From the NCBI RefSeq assembly GCF_034092395.1, contig NZ_CP139301.1:1054001-1118000 (forward strand): a DNA stretch of 64,000 bases. The letters are read 5' to 3'. The notes below the pieces were generated by a model. The model was given only the letters and a program-made list of their open reading frames with translations. It was not told the DNA's origin and ran no database searches. Shown here piece by piece: positions 40,259 through 50,275 of the stretch. Source of the stretch: Prochlorococcus sp. MIT 1307. Lineage in GTDB: Bacteria; Cyanobacteriota; Cyanobacteriia; PCC-6307; Cyanobiaceae. Each line of letters opens with the position of its first letter. Position 1 is the stretch's first letter. The position numbers and the translations under genes were made by a program.

Positions 40259-41227
40259 ATGCGTCTGAGCATTCATATAAAACCATTCTCATTTCGGCTA
40301 ATTAAGAGACTCAAAACATCTCAAGGCATTATTGAAGAAAAAAAAGGATGGTTAATCCATCTTGAAAATGCATTAGGCAAAAGCGGTTGGGGGGAAGTGT
40401 CTTCCTTGAGTCACTCAGAAATAGCTATATCTGGAAATCTATTAAAAAGCCTTGGCAATAAAATTTCCCATGATGAGTTAGAAACTAATTTACCTTTTTG
40501 GCCAGAATCTTTAGCTTTTGGGGTAGGTGCAGCTTTAGGAGAACTTAATGGTCTAATTGGAATAGGAAGCGATGCAGATTGGCTCCCAGCACCTAGATCA
40601 GCAATCTTGTTATCAAACAATCAATCAGTTCTCAAAGAAATTGATATTTTATTGAATAACCTCGAGACAAATCAACATCCATTAACCTTAAAATGGAAAA
40701 TAGGTCTTGAGGCAACACAGAAGGAAGAAGCACTACTATTTCAAATCCTGGAGCGTTTACCTAACAACGCACGTTTAAGGCTGGATGCCAATGGTGGCCT
40801 TGACCGCATTCAATCTAAACAATGGGCACAACATTTTCTTACAGAGCCACAATTAGAATGGTTAGAACAACCGCTTCCAGCAGATGACCTGGAAGGGCTT
40901 GCAGAACTAGCAAAAAATATACCCATTGCCCTTGACGAATCGCTGTTAATGCAGCCATCTCTGCGAAAAAGTTGGCAGAGTTGGCAAGTCCGACGTCCGA
41001 CTCTGGAAGGTGATCCAAGAGCCCTGCTACAAGAACTAAAAAAGAAGGCCAGCTACAAAATGATAAGTACGACTTTTGAAACAGGAATTGGGCTCCGCTG
41101 GATTCACCATCTTGCTGCCTTGCAACAACAAGGACCAACTCCAACGGCTCCAGGTTTTGCACCAGGCTGGTGCCCTAACAGCCTACTTTTTAGTAATAAT
41201 CCTCATGATGTCTGGGAGGCTGCATGA
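40259..41227 (+). CDS. menC: o-succinylbenzoate synthase
   Basis: 322 residues of the enolase superfamily. It dehydrates SHCHC to o-succinylbenzoate. The first acid/base lysine pair KWK (145-147), metal ligands Asp176, Glu203 and Asp226 (RLDANGG, LEQP, LDES) are in place. The second catalytic lysine (in E. coli the K of IKPTL) seems to be Arg246 in VRRPTLEGDP. Position in the men cluster makes the role secure even so. Overlaps menE by four bases (ATGA). Confidence 0.9.
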   Translation: MRLSIHIKPFSFRLIKRLKTSQGIIEEKKGWLIHLENALGKSGWGEVSSLSHSEIAISGNLLKSLGNKISHDELETNLPFWPESLAFGVGAALGELNGLIGIGSDADWLPAPRSAILLSNNQSVLKEIDILLNNLETNQHPLTLKWKIGLEATQKEEALLFQILERLPNNARLRLDANGGLDRIQSKQWAQHFLTEPQLEWLEQPLPADDLEGLAELAKNIPIALDESLLMQPSLRKSWQSWQVRRPTLEGDPRALLQELKKKASYKMISTTFETGIGLRWIHHLAALQQQGPTPTAPGFAPGWCPNSLLFSNNPHDVWEAA

Positions 41228-42465
41228 AGCACCTGATGGCATTGAAATGTAATCCAACAAATTCATCTGCAAATGCCAGCCAATTAGAAGATGCAATTGA
41301 GAAAGAATTTTGGGTGCAATTATTACCCAAAATGGGGGAGGAAGTATGCATCCCCAATCATCTACTACCTAAAGGGCCAGGGGTTGTCATTGCAAGTGGA
41401 GGAAGCCTTGGAATGCCACATCACTGCCTACAGCCTTGCTCAAACCTTGACCAGTCAGCTTTTGCCACAGGGGAATGGCTAATGGAACAGGGTTATGAAC
41501 CGAAGAATTGCACCATTATCAATCCATTGCCCTTTCATCATGTCAGTGGACTAATGCCTTGGTGGCGGAGTCGTGTTTGGGGCTGTAAACATATTTGGTT
41601 AGCAGCATCATTAATGCGTGATCAAATTGCATTAGAGCATTCATACAAATCAATCTTAAGACAGAAGATTAACCCTATAGTTATTTCTTTAGTGCCTACT
41701 CAAATAAATCGCCTACTTGCAAGCAAAATAGGCCTTCTTTGGTTACAATGTTTTGATATAATATGGGTAGGTGGTTCAAAACTTTCTGAGCAGTTATCTG
41801 AAGAGGCCAGAAGAAATAATATTCGATTAGCGCCTTGTTATGGATCAACTGAAACTGCTGCCATGGTAACAGTTCTTCACCCTAATTTATTCCTCTCTGG
41901 TAAAAAGGGCTGTGGCAATCCTTTAGGTGATGTTGAACTCCGTCTTAATACAAGTGGTGCATTAGAAGTAAAAACTAAAAGGCTTGCCGTTGCGCGTTGG
42001 AAAGATGGTCACCTTGAAAGTCTTTGTGATCAAAATGGATGGTGGCAGTCAGGCGACTCAGCGACACTAAATATAGAGAATTCTTTGTGCCAAGTTGAAA
42101 TCCATGGACGTTTAGATACAGCAATTAACTCAGGCGGTGAAACTATTTTTCCTGAGACTTTAGAAGCAAGAATACTAAAATATGCAAAAACAAATAACCT
42201 CCCTATTCAAAATATTATTTTGTTACCAATTAGCGATGATGAATGGGGGCAAAGGCTAATTGGATTAGTTCGATGGCAAGCAAAGCTAACACCTAGCGAA
42301 AAGAGAACGCGATTCAATTTACTCAGACAGGAAGCAAAAACTTGGCGACCTGCTGAAAGGCCTTCTGATTGGTATGAGTGTCCTCAACTCTCAACTAATT
42401 TAGTTGGTAAATGGCAACGTTCTAAATGGAAAAAATGGTGGAAGAATAAATATATAAAGCAATAA
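41224..42465 (+). CDS. menE: o-succinylbenzoate-CoA ligase
   Basis: 413 residues, an acyl-adenylating enzyme. The motifs CYGSTETAAMVTVL, WWQSGDSA, GRLDTAINSGGETIFP and late NLVGKWQR (with the catalytic Lys) are visible. The first ATP-binding motif, usually SSGTTGxPK, reads ASGGSLGMPHH, without its lysine, and the protein is somewhat short for the family. Context (menA-menC-menE operon) supports the assignment. It is convergent with menI, six bases away. Confidence 0.9.
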   Translation: MKHLMALKCNPTNSSANASQLEDAIEKEFWVQLLPKMGEEVCIPNHLLPKGPGVVIASGGSLGMPHHCLQPCSNLDQSAFATGEWLMEQGYEPKNCTIINPLPFHHVSGLMPWWRSRVWGCKHIWLAASLMRDQIALEHSYKSILRQKINPIVISLVPTQINRLLASKIGLLWLQCFDIIWVGGSKLSEQLSEEARRNNIRLAPCYGSTETAAMVTVLHPNLFLSGKKGCGNPLGDVELRLNTSGALEVKTKRLAVARWKDGHLESLCDQNGWWQSGDSATLNIENSLCQVEIHGRLDTAINSGGETIFPETLEARILKYAKTNNLPIQNIILLPISDDEWGQRLIGLVRWQAKLTPSEKRTRFNLLRQEAKTWRPAERPSDWYECPQLSTNLVGKWQRSKWKKWWKNKYIKQ

Positions 42466-42471
42466 TTTGTC

Positions 42472-42939
42472 TCATAATGGCCTTGGGCCTAGATGTAAAG
42501 ACGAGGACTCTAACCAAAGATCAATTTTTTCTGGCAAAGCACAACGTTGTCTAGTTTGAACATTAATAGCAAGATGTCTTATTAGACCTAATGCAACATT
42601 TTCACCATCTCGTTGAAATCGACTTTGAATCTGAAAGCTACTGATATCAATTTTTTCTGGGGAAAGAATGATTTCCAAATGGTCGCCTGTCTTTATAGGT
42701 GAACGGAAATCAGCCTTGCAATGCACAATAGGCAGAGCAACATTCAGTCTCTTGTCGTCCTGAACAGCTCCCGGGAAAAAGTCTGATGAATGTAATCCAT
42801 ATTTTTCAAGACTTTCTTCCCATGCTTCATGGCACCAACGTAGCAAGTTGTGAAAATGAATTACACCTGCTGCATCTGAATCTCCAAAGCGTACAACTCG
42901 GCTCAAAAGAAGCCAATGCTCGGCGTTTTCAGTCAACAA
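42472..42939 (-). CDS. menI: DHNA-CoA thioesterase (hot-dog fold)
   Basis: 155 residues, start TTG (two consecutive TTG codons at the beginning). Hot-dog thioesterase of the 4-hydroxybenzoyl-CoA group: RVVRFGDSDAAGVIHFHNLLRW is the active-site stretch, with the Asp expected for catalysis. In cyanobacteria such enzymes hydrolyse 1,4-dihydroxy-2-naphthoyl-CoA before the MenA step. It lies eight bases downstream of ndhH, on the same strand, and ends next to menE. Confidence 0.88.
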   Translation of the reverse strand: MLTENAEHWLLLSRVVRFGDSDAAGVIHFHNLLRWCHEAWEESLEKYGLHSSDFFPGAVQDDKRLNVALPIVHCKADFRSPIKTGDHLEIILSPEKIDISSFQIQSRFQRDGENVALGLIRHLAINVQTRQRCALPEKIDLWLESSSLHLGPRPL

Positions 42940-42947
42940 AGCGAGAA

Positions 42948-44132
42948 TCAGCGATCTACTGAGCCCATGATGACGTCAATTGAACCAAGAATGGCCATGA
43001 TGTCAGCAACTTTGGCACCTTTGAGAATATGAGGAAGGATTTGCAGATTATTTAAATCAGCAGCACGTATTTTGAATCTCCAAGGGGTGACATCATTATT
43101 TCCTTGCAAAAACACACCTATTTCTCCTTTGCCAGACTCCAACCGGGTATACAACTCACCCTTTGGGATTTTGAATGTAGGAGCTACTTTCTTAGCAACA
43201 TATTGATAATCAAATCCTGCAAACGGACTACCTTTACCCTCTGCCATACGGTGAGCCTCTAGATTTTCTGTTGCCCCCCCTGGGATCATTTCAATTGCCT
43301 GCTTCAGAATTTTGAGAGATTGACGCATTTCCTCAATCCTTACTCGGTAACGGGCATAGCAATCACCTTCTTTCTCCCAAGCCACATCCCAATCAAAGTC
43401 GTCATAACACTCATAATGATCTACCTTGCGCAAATCCCAAGGGACGCCTGAAGCACGAAGCATTGGTCCTGAAAGGCTCCAATTAATAGCTTCCTCACGT
43501 CCAATTGTTCCTAATCCTTCTATTCGCCGACGAAAAATTGGATTATTGGTAATTAACTTTTCATATTCATCAATCTTTGGGCCAAACCAATCACAGAAGT
43601 CTCTACATTTCACAAGCCAGCCCCAAGGAAGGTCACAAGCCACTCCACCAATTCGGAAATAATTATTGTTTATCAAACGCTGTCCAGTCGCAGCTTCCCA
43701 AAGGTCATAAATCATTTCACGTTCTCGAAAAATATAAAAGAAAGGTGTTTGAGCTCCTACATCTGCCAAAAATGGCCCGAGCCAAAGCAAGTGGTTCGCA
43801 ATCCTGTTCAACTCAAGCATTAGAACCCTTATATAACTTGCTCGTTTGGGTACAGAAATATTTGCTAAGCGTTCTGGAGCATTTACTACTATCGCTTCAT
43901 AAAACATTCCAGCCGCGTAATCCATACGGCTTACATAAGGAACAAACATCACGTTCGTTCTGTTTTCAGCAATTTTCTCCATCCCACGATGGAGATAACC
44001 AATCACCGGCTCACAGTCGACAACATCTTCTCCATCTAATGTCACTACCAAGCGCAAGACACCATGCATAGAAGGATGATGGGGGCCAAAGTTGACCACC
44101 ATTGGCTCCGTGCGCGTTTCTAGCTGCGTCAT
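42948..44132 (-). CDS. ndhH: NDH-1 subunit H
   Basis: 394 residues, the 49-kDa-type subunit of the cyanobacterial NDH-1 complex ([14 protein letters not shown] at the start and the late segments [15 protein letters not shown] and [14 protein letters not shown]). It lies near the ferredoxin/quinone site and serves cyclic electron flow and respiration. It is separate from the ndhA-I-G-E cluster at 57.9 kb, as usual. menI follows closely. ATG start. Confidence 0.97.
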   Translation of the reverse strand: MTQLETRTEPMVVNFGPHHPSMHGVLRLVVTLDGEDVVDCEPVIGYLHRGMEKIAENRTNVMFVPYVSRMDYAAGMFYEAIVVNAPERLANISVPKRASYIRVLMLELNRIANHLLWLGPFLADVGAQTPFFYIFREREMIYDLWEAATGQRLINNNYFRIGGVACDLPWGWLVKCRDFCDWFGPKIDEYEKLITNNPIFRRRIEGLGTIGREEAINWSLSGPMLRASGVPWDLRKVDHYECYDDFDWDVAWEKEGDCYARYRVRIEEMRQSLKILKQAIEMIPGGATENLEAHRMAEGKGSPFAGFDYQYVAKKVAPTFKIPKGELYTRLESGKGEIGVFLQGNNDVTPWRFKIRAADLNNLQILPHILKGAKVADIMAILGSIDVIMGSVDR

Positions 44133-44177
44133 AGGGGCCTAAAGAAAAGTGAATTAACTAGATCTTAGGAAGAAACT

Positions 44178-45104
44178 ATGCCTCACCAATCGACAAATAC
44201 AACTTCTAGGTTCCAGCATCTTCCTGTACTTGCTCATGAGTTCCTGGCATCAATAAATAATTTGCCTGAAAAAATGCTTAATAACGGATTAATAATTGAT
44301 GCAACTCTAGGAGGAGGGGGGCACTGTGAACTTCTCTTAGAAGCCTACTCAAATTTAAACATCATTGGCTTAGATCAGGATCCGACGGCAAGAGCTGCTG
44401 CCGCACAACGATTAGCTCTTTTTGGATCAAGGGTAAAAATCATAGAAACAAATTTCGCAGATTTCACACCTCCTGAACAAGCAATTGCTGTTTTAGCTGA
44501 TCTAGGAGTAAGCAGCCCTCAACTCGATAATGCAGAAAGAGGGTTTAGTTTCCGCTTCAATGGACCATTGGATATGCGTATGAACCCAAAACAAGGGATA
44601 ACAGCTGCTGAACTAATCCAAGAAATCGAGGAGGCGGAACTTGCAAACCTCATCTATAAGAATGGCGAAGAAAGGTTCTCTAGGAAAATTGCTAGAAAAA
44701 TAAAAACAGACTTACTAAAGGAAGGACCCTACCAAGGGACTCTCTCTCTCGCCTATGCAATAGCCGGCTGCTACCCACCAAAATTACGTCATGGGAAAAT
44801 CCACCCAGCAACTAGAACTTTTCAAGCATTACGAATAGCTGTAAATAATGAACTAGAAGTTCTTGATAAGTTACTCATTAAAGCTCCAGATTGGATTAAA
44901 GCAGGTGGTTTATTAAGCATAATTAGTTTTCACTCACTTGAAGATAGGCGTGTAAAAAAAGCATTTCTGAATGATGAGCGTTTAGAACGAATTACAAAAA
45001 AACCACTTCGAGCACTTCCTGAGGAAATAAAGCATAATCCTCGAAGCAGAAGTGCAAAATACAGGGTTGCACGACGCAAGCTTTCATGCGGTCTATTAAC
45101 ATAA
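44178..45104 (+). CDS. rsmH: 16S rRNA (cytosine1402-N4)-methyltransferase
   Basis: 308 residues, RsmH (MraW). Motifs: [26 protein letters not shown] (SAM site), [34 protein letters not shown] and [13 protein letters not shown]. It methylates C1402 in the decoding centre. Divergent from ndhH (45-base gap) and convergent with the cysteine desulfurase gene. Outside any cell-division cluster here. Confidence 0.97.
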   Translation: MPHQSTNTTSRFQHLPVLAHEFLASINNLPEKMLNNGLIIDATLGGGGHCELLLEAYSNLNIIGLDQDPTARAAAAQRLALFGSRVKIIETNFADFTPPEQAIAVLADLGVSSPQLDNAERGFSFRFNGPLDMRMNPKQGITAAELIQEIEEAELANLIYKNGEERFSRKIARKIKTDLLKEGPYQGTLSLAYAIAGCYPPKLRHGKIHPATRTFQALRIAVNNELEVLDKLLIKAPDWIKAGGLLSIISFHSLEDRRVKKAFLNDERLERITKKPLRALPEEIKHNPRSRSAKYRVARRKLSCGLLT

Positions 45105-45166
45105 ACCGTTCCTTTTAATTAACTAGACTGGCTAATTTTTAGCATCGAAGTTCAATATCCTCTTAA

Positions 45167-46339
45167 CTACCTAAGATCAATAATCACTTTTGAAATTAAA
45201 TCAATAGCTTTTTCTACTTGACTAAGTGTGGTATGTCTACCAATGCTCAGCCTAAGAGAAGCATCCGACTCTTCCTTTGACCTTCCAATTGCTTTTAAGA
45301 CATGCGATGTTGCTCCATTATTACAAGCAGATCCACTACTACAAATCAAGAGTGGTTGTAAAGCGCGATGTAAATGATGCCCTTGAACACCTGGAACAGT
45401 AAAATTCAGATTATGAGATAACCTATACTTAAGAGAACCATTAATGATTAAATCTGGAACTCTTTCTCTTAAACCATCCCAAAGTTTATTACGTAGCTTT
45501 TCCAGTCTATTCTTACGACTATTTAAATCTTTAAAGGCTAATTCTGCTGCTTTTGCAAGGCCAATTACCAGGGGAATTGGAACAGTTCCTGCCCTAATTC
45601 CTTGCTCTTGTCCACCCCCCCATTGTAAAGGAGTGATGAGAACACCTTTGCGAATCACCAAAGCTCCAATTCCTTTAGGCCCATAGATCTTATGCCCACT
45701 CAAAGTCAAAAAATCTATATTTAGCTCATTTAAGTCGAAAGTAAATTGGCCAAATGCTTGAGCAGCATCACTATGAAAACTCACATCTCTTTCACTACAC
45801 AATTTTGATAACTCTGCAAGAGGTTGCAAGACACCTATTTCATTATTTGCCATCATTACACTTACCAAAATAGTGTCATGTTGAAACGACTCAACAAACT
45901 GTTCAATGGGAACTAGCCCATCAGGTAAAGGGTTTATTACTGTCAGACGAAAGCCCTCTCTTTGTAGTTGCCTAATAGGATCTATCACTGAATTGTGTTC
46001 AGTAGAAACAGTGATCACATGCCCTGGCTTACCAAGCTCTAAAGCCTTTGCACGCGCATGACCAAGGAGAGCTAAATTATTTGCTTCAGTTGCACCGCTT
46101 GTAAAGATCAATCTCTCAGGTTCAATCTTCAGGAATGAAGCCAGTTGTTCTCTCGCTAAACTCAACGATGCAGAGGCATATAAGCCAGCTCTGTTCTGAC
46201 GGTTCGAAGCATTGCCGCAAAGCTCTGACCAATAAGGCGCCATTGCATCTATTACCTCAAGCTCACAGGGAGTAGTGGCCTGAAAATCAAAATCAAGAGG
46301 AATTTGTTGATTTATCACGCGAGAATTAACTAACTGCAT
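45167..46339 (-). CDS. cysteine desulfurase, NifS/IscS type
   Basis: 390 residues from the ATG at 46339; 13 further codons upstream are unlikely. PLP enzyme that takes sulfur from cysteine. Key parts: HN/STEHNSVIDP, SDAAQAFGQF, the PLP lysine in LSGHKIYGPKGIGALV, and the active Cys in a group I-type loop SGSACNNGATSHVLKAIG. Sulfur may go to Fe-S clusters, tRNA thiolation or cofactors. It is a lone gene, without iscU/sufE near, so the recipient is unknown. Confidence 0.9.
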   Translation of the reverse strand: MQLVNSRVINQQIPLDFDFQATTPCELEVIDAMAPYWSELCGNASNRQNRAGLYASASLSLAREQLASFLKIEPERLIFTSGATEANNLALLGHARAKALELGKPGHVITVSTEHNSVIDPIRQLQREGFRLTVINPLPDGLVPIEQFVESFQHDTILVSVMMANNEIGVLQPLAELSKLCSERDVSFHSDAAQAFGQFTFDLNELNIDFLTLSGHKIYGPKGIGALVIRKGVLITPLQWGGGQEQGIRAGTVPIPLVIGLAKAAELAFKDLNSRKNRLEKLRNKLWDGLRERVPDLIINGSLKYRLSHNLNFTVPGVQGHHLHRALQPLLICSSGSACNNGATSHVLKAIGRSKEESDASLRLSIGRHTTLSQVEKAIDLISKVIIDLR

Positions 46340-46483
46340 CCTTCCAGAGCTTGTTTTATTCCTTGTTCCAGAAATCACTCTAGAAAAGCCAGCGTAGAGA
46401 TCTAAATCTGCTTAGGCTGTTTTTACGAGATCAGCAACTTACATGGATATAGCCTCTAGATTTCTACAAATCTCCTTCATCGA

Positions 46484-47212
46484 ATGATGATTGAAACTCA
46501 ACCTTCTAATAATGAAGCGGTAAAGCAGCCTCGACTGCTACTAGTTGACGATGAACCAGGACTTCGAACAGCAGTGCAAGCATATCTTCAGGATGAAGGG
46601 TTTGACGTCACAACCGCTGTAGATGGTGAAGAAGGCTGGCAAAAATCTCAACAATTATTTCCTGATTTGGTCATTAGTGATGTGATGATGCCACGGTGTG
46701 ATGGCTATGAACTACTAAAGCGACTACGAGAAGACGAACGCCTAGGGGGAACACCAGTAATATTTCTAACTGCCAAGGGGATGACAGTTGATAGAACCCA
46801 AGGCTATTTAGCAGGTGTTGATGACTATATTTCTAAGCCATTTGACCCTGACGAATTAATTGCACGTGTGCGTAATGTAGTCAATCGCCAAGAAAGGTTA
46901 CTCGCAGAAGCAGCAAGATTTGCCAATGCGGATGTTGGACAAATGGCTAGACAAATCACCGAAATACGTTCAATGCTTACACACGGCGAACCTGCACCTT
47001 CAAGAGATATCACACTGCCAAACTTCACACCCAGAGAAGCAAGCGTGTTGCAACTAGTTGCAGAAGGGCTAATGAACAAAGAAATTGCCAGAAAGCTAGA
47101 AACGTCTATTAGAAATGTAGAAAAATATGTAAGTCGGCTTTTTATTAAAACAGAAACATCAAGTCGAACTGAATTAGTGAGGTATGCGCTAGAAAATCAT
47201 TTAGTAACTTAA
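46484..47212 (+). CDS. NarL/LuxR-type response regulator (Ycf29-like)
   Basis: 242 residues: a receiver domain (about 17-135) with the phospho-acceptor Asp in LVISDVMMPRCDGYE, the switch Thr in IFLTAKG and Lys in YISKPFDPDE, a short helical linker, then a LuxR helix-turn-helix (FTPREASVLQLVAEGLMNKE, IRNVEKYVSRL). It is a typical DNA-binding response regulator similar to plastid Ycf29. No histidine kinase is near. An RluA-type gene starts three bases after it. Confidence 0.9.
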   Translation: MMIETQPSNNEAVKQPRLLLVDDEPGLRTAVQAYLQDEGFDVTTAVDGEEGWQKSQQLFPDLVISDVMMPRCDGYELLKRLREDERLGGTPVIFLTAKGMTVDRTQGYLAGVDDYISKPFDPDELIARVRNVVNRQERLLAEAARFANADVGQMARQITEIRSMLTHGEPAPSRDITLPNFTPREASVLQLVAEGLMNKEIARKLETSIRNVEKYVSRLFIKTETSSRTELVRYALENHLVT

Positions 47213-47215
47213 TAA

Positions 47216-48253
47216 TTGACTTCAGATAAATATCATTATAGGTCCATATGGATTCCAAAAAGCTTCAATAATGGCTGGAAATATGTCGAGAAAATAAAAC
47301 AAAAAGATAACCATACAACTCTATTGGAGCTATTACTATACAAGTATAAACATTCATCTTTAATAGATTGGTCTGAACGAATCAAGAAAGGCGAGGTTAA
47401 GGTCAACAATAAAAAGGCAGAAAATCATCAAATTCTTTCTGAAGGTGATTTATTAACTTGGGACCGTCCACCATGGGAAGAAGCTGGAGTGCCTGCTTCT
47501 TGGGAAATTATTTTTGATAACAATGATGTGATGGTAATTAACAAGCCTGCAGGGCTACCTACCACGCCAGGTGGAGGTTTCTTAAAACATACATTAACAG
47601 AGTTTCTTCACTTAGAATCTAAAATTGCACATAAGGATTTAGCACCAAAACCTATTCATAGACTAGGTCGATATACTTCAGGGTTATTAGTATGCGCAAG
47701 GCAAAAAAAAACTCGTGCAAACCTCTGTGCAGTTTTCCGAAATAATTGTTTCGAGGAAAGTTCTTTCCGCAGAATCTATCGAACACTGGCCAAAACAAAC
47801 TCTAAGCTGGGAATAGGTGAGTCTATTCAGATAAACACTCCAATACAAAGATGCGCCCACCCTAAACTCAACCAAGTTTGGAATATCTACAAAAAAGAAA
47901 AAAACGAGATTCACCAAATTGAGCAAAGCTCTGCCCCTCTAGAAGCTTTCTCTAAGGTGAAATTACTTGAAAGGCGAAGCGACATGGATCTCTTAGAAGT
48001 AACTATATTTACAGGACGTCCTCATCAAATACGCATTCATCTAGCCTCTATTGGAACACCACTAATCGGAGATCCTTTGTTTGGACCATCTGGACTCTTT
48101 TCAAGCGACTCAACTCCGGGGCAGGGAGGGTACTTATTACACGCACACAAGATCCTAAATATACCCATAGAAAATAAAATATATTCTTTTAAGGCACCAT
48201 TACCAAAAGAACTTTGGATAGGAAATTGCAATCTAACAAGCAGCTTAAGGTGA
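47216..48253 (+). CDS. RluA-type pseudouridine synthase-like protein with missing catalytic Asp
   Basis: 345 residues from a TTG start. An S4-like RNA-binding segment (about 35-85) is followed by an RluA-fold domain (NNDVMVINKPAGLPTTPGG, GRPHQIRIHLASIGTPLIGDPLFG). The catalytic motif HRLDxxTSG reads HRLGRYTSG at 148-156: Gly151 stands where the essential Asp should be. Either the family uses something else, it is a pseudoenzyme or an RNA binder. From memory, some cyanobacterial and plant homologues carry HRLG too. Nearly contiguous with the response regulator gene (3 bases). Confidence 0.85.
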   Translation: MTSDKYHYRSIWIPKSFNNGWKYVEKIKQKDNHTTLLELLLYKYKHSSLIDWSERIKKGEVKVNNKKAENHQILSEGDLLTWDRPPWEEAGVPASWEIIFDNNDVMVINKPAGLPTTPGGGFLKHTLTEFLHLESKIAHKDLAPKPIHRLGRYTSGLLVCARQKKTRANLCAVFRNNCFEESSFRRIYRTLAKTNSKLGIGESIQINTPIQRCAHPKLNQVWNIYKKEKNEIHQIEQSSAPLEAFSKVKLLERRSDMDLLEVTIFTGRPHQIRIHLASIGTPLIGDPLFGPSGLFSSDSTPGQGGYLLHAHKILNIPIENKIYSFKAPLPKELWIGNCNLTSSLR

Positions 48254-48325
48254 TCAGATATTCTTCTCACATAAATTACCTAACCTACAAGCTATTTTTA
48301 ATAGTTGCTAGACATTCATATTAAA

Positions 48326-49039
48326 TCAAATTCTTTTAAACTCAATTAATTTTGAAAAATAAAAAGGAGCTTTATTTAATTTACTCTTAGTTAGTTTAAA
48401 GCCACATTCTTTTGCAGCTCTTACTATGCCATCTTCACGAAGAGTGTATGCACGAGTAGTCTTACTTGGTCCTGGAAAAAACTGACCAATTCGTTTTAAT
48501 AATGCAAGCAGAGGCGTAAAAGGGGCAAAACTAACAATCAATCTTTCTTGCGATAAGCTACAAAGATGTCGCACCATTTCTTCCGCTTGCTGTTGCGGAT
48601 AATGAATAAACACATCAAGACAAATAACAGTATGAAATGAGCCCTGAACACTCTCTAAGTCTGAAGTTGTGAACGTTAATTTACTGAGATCAAGGTCTAA
48701 TAATTTTGAACGTCGCTTAGTTTCTTCCACCATTGCCTGAGATATATCGCTAGCAGAAATTGATCCTGCACCCATAGCAGCCAAAGGAAGACAAAGACTA
48801 CCGACACCGCAGCCAGCATCACAAAAACTGATCTGGCTAATACCTCCAGAATCCTTCAACCAACCAAGCACATCGTCAACTGTCTTCTGATGACCTATGC
48901 GTATATTTCGTTGAACTTTATTGACATCAGCACTTTCGCTATAAATACGGTTCCAGCGGTCAAAGCCCATTCCATTGAAGTAGGTTTCAACTGCAGATTT
49001 CTCGGCTTGCTTTAGTTGCTCAAATTTTTCAGTAGACAT
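48326..49039 (-). CDS. chlM: Mg-protoporphyrin IX methyltransferase
   Basis: 237 residues of a class I SAM methyltransferase. SAM motif I is FCDAGCGVGSLCLPLAAMG; other typical stretches are YFNGMGFDRWNRIYSE near the start and VICLDVFIHYPQ. ChlM methylates the propionate of Mg-protoporphyrin IX in chlorophyll synthesis. Convergent with the RluA-like gene; the 72-base gap holds a weak AGCTATT/AATAGTT stem. ATG start. Confidence 0.93.
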   Translation of the reverse strand: MSTEKFEQLKQAEKSAVETYFNGMGFDRWNRIYSESADVNKVQRNIRIGHQKTVDDVLGWLKDSGGISQISFCDAGCGVGSLCLPLAAMGAGSISASDISQAMVEETKRRSKLLDLDLSKLTFTTSDLESVQGSFHTVICLDVFIHYPQQQAEEMVRHLCSLSQERLIVSFAPFTPLLALLKRIGQFFPGPSKTTRAYTLREDGIVRAAKECGFKLTKSKLNKAPFYFSKLIEFKRI

Positions 49040-49065
49040 TGATTAATTGTCAATCCGACGAGATA

Positions 49066-50220
49066 TTAAGCAGCTCGCTGCCAAGACAGCTCATCTTGTT
49101 CAACGTTCATTGTCCATCGCAGCAAGTGCTTCAAAGGCTGGCCAATCAAATAGTCATTTGATTTATCAGTTTTAGCTAAAACCAAACGTGGCGCAATAGT
49201 TGCAGACCAAATTGCAGAAGAAGCCTCTCCACTCCATCTAGCGAGATTTTGACATGCCTTTAACAAGGGAACAGTCGAACCTGCCAGAGTGCCATTCTCA
49301 AGTCTGCAACAACCTTTTTCTGAAATAATTGAGCGTTTGTCCCATGTGTAATTCCCATCTTGCAGTCCATACGGAGCAATAGCATCGCTTACTAAAACCA
49401 CTTGTTTGGAAGCCACCCTTTGGAGAAGAACAGCAATACTTGGATGAATATGAGCTCCATCAGCTATTAAACCAATAGCAATCCCCCCATGATTAATTGC
49501 TTCTCCTATGGGGCCAGGAGCCCTATGCCCTAATCCAGGCATGGCATTAAAACCGTGAGTCAGCATGCTGACACCCTGATCAAATGCAAAGCGGCAAATT
49601 TTTTCATTAGCAGAAGAATGGCCTAGACAAACAATCACTCCTAAATTCTTCAGTCTGGTTATCACCTCTAAAGAACCATCTAATTCTGGAGCCAATGTGA
49701 CGAGATCAATCTCGTCTTCTCTGCCGCCAATAAGTTGGTGTAAAGCTGACAGACTGGGAGAAGATAAGAACTCACGAGAGTGGGCACCACATCGTTCTTG
49801 TGCCAAAAATGGGCCTTCAAGATGGGCCCCAAGCAGTTTGCATCTATTAGAAGAATTTAGTTTCCTTGCTTTGCGAAGTACATCTAAACCTAAATGAAAT
49901 GCAGCGAGTTCACCGCTAATAAATGTGGGACAAATCGCCTCCACACCATCAAGCCAAAGCTTATCCAATAGGTCCAAAAGAATTGGGAGGTCTTGATCAG
50001 TAAGCTCAGGGAAAGCCAATCCCAAACCTCCATTCATTTGAAGGTCTATCCCCATAGGACTAAGCCAATCTCCTCCCCAGTGAGCGCCAGCCATAGAAGA
50101 ACCTCGTTCCATTGGGTGAATTGAGAGCACAATGTCCTGCTCATCCAAGAGAACCCACCACAAGTTTCCTTCACAATTGCCAAGTGGCTCTGGCAAGCGG
50201 ACATGAGTAATCCGACGCAT
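49066..50220 (-). CDS. nagA: N-acetylglucosamine-6-phosphate deacetylase
   Basis: 384 residues of the amidohydrolase superfamily. Visible: LGAHLEGPFLAQERCGAH (metal ligand Glu), the His in CLGHSSAN, LTHGFNAMPGLGHRAPG, IADGAHIHP, the catalytic Asp in LVSDAIAPYG and NGTLAGS. It deacetylates GlcNAc-6-P, linked to amino-sugar recycling. No nagB or transporter here, so recycling of cell-wall sugars is the most likely use. 27 bases upstream of chlM, same strand. Confidence 0.92.
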   Translation of the reverse strand: MRRITHVRLPEPLGNCEGNLWWVLLDEQDIVLSIHPMERGSSMAGAHWGGDWLSPMGIDLQMNGGLGLAFPELTDQDLPILLDLLDKLWLDGVEAICPTFISGELAAFHLGLDVLRKARKLNSSNRCKLLGAHLEGPFLAQERCGAHSREFLSSPSLSALHQLIGGREDEIDLVTLAPELDGSLEVITRLKNLGVIVCLGHSSANEKICRFAFDQGVSMLTHGFNAMPGLGHRAPGPIGEAINHGGIAIGLIADGAHIHPSIAVLLQRVASKQVVLVSDAIAPYGLQDGNYTWDKRSIISEKGCCRLENGTLAGSTVPLLKACQNLARWSGEASSAIWSATIAPRLVLAKTDKSNDYLIGQPLKHLLRWTMNVEQDELSWQRAA

Positions 50221-50275
50221 TGGAAGAATCAGCGATGAATAATGCGAAACAATGCATTTCTAATCATTATTAATA

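Noticed and set aside
43577-44071. 164-codon frame opposite ndhH
   Set aside because: It lies fully within the well-conserved ndhH gene on the other strand and its composition looks like an antisense shadow.
48283-48305. Terminator between the RluA-like gene and chlM
   Set aside because: Only a seven-base AT-rich stem with one wobble pair, too weak to call.
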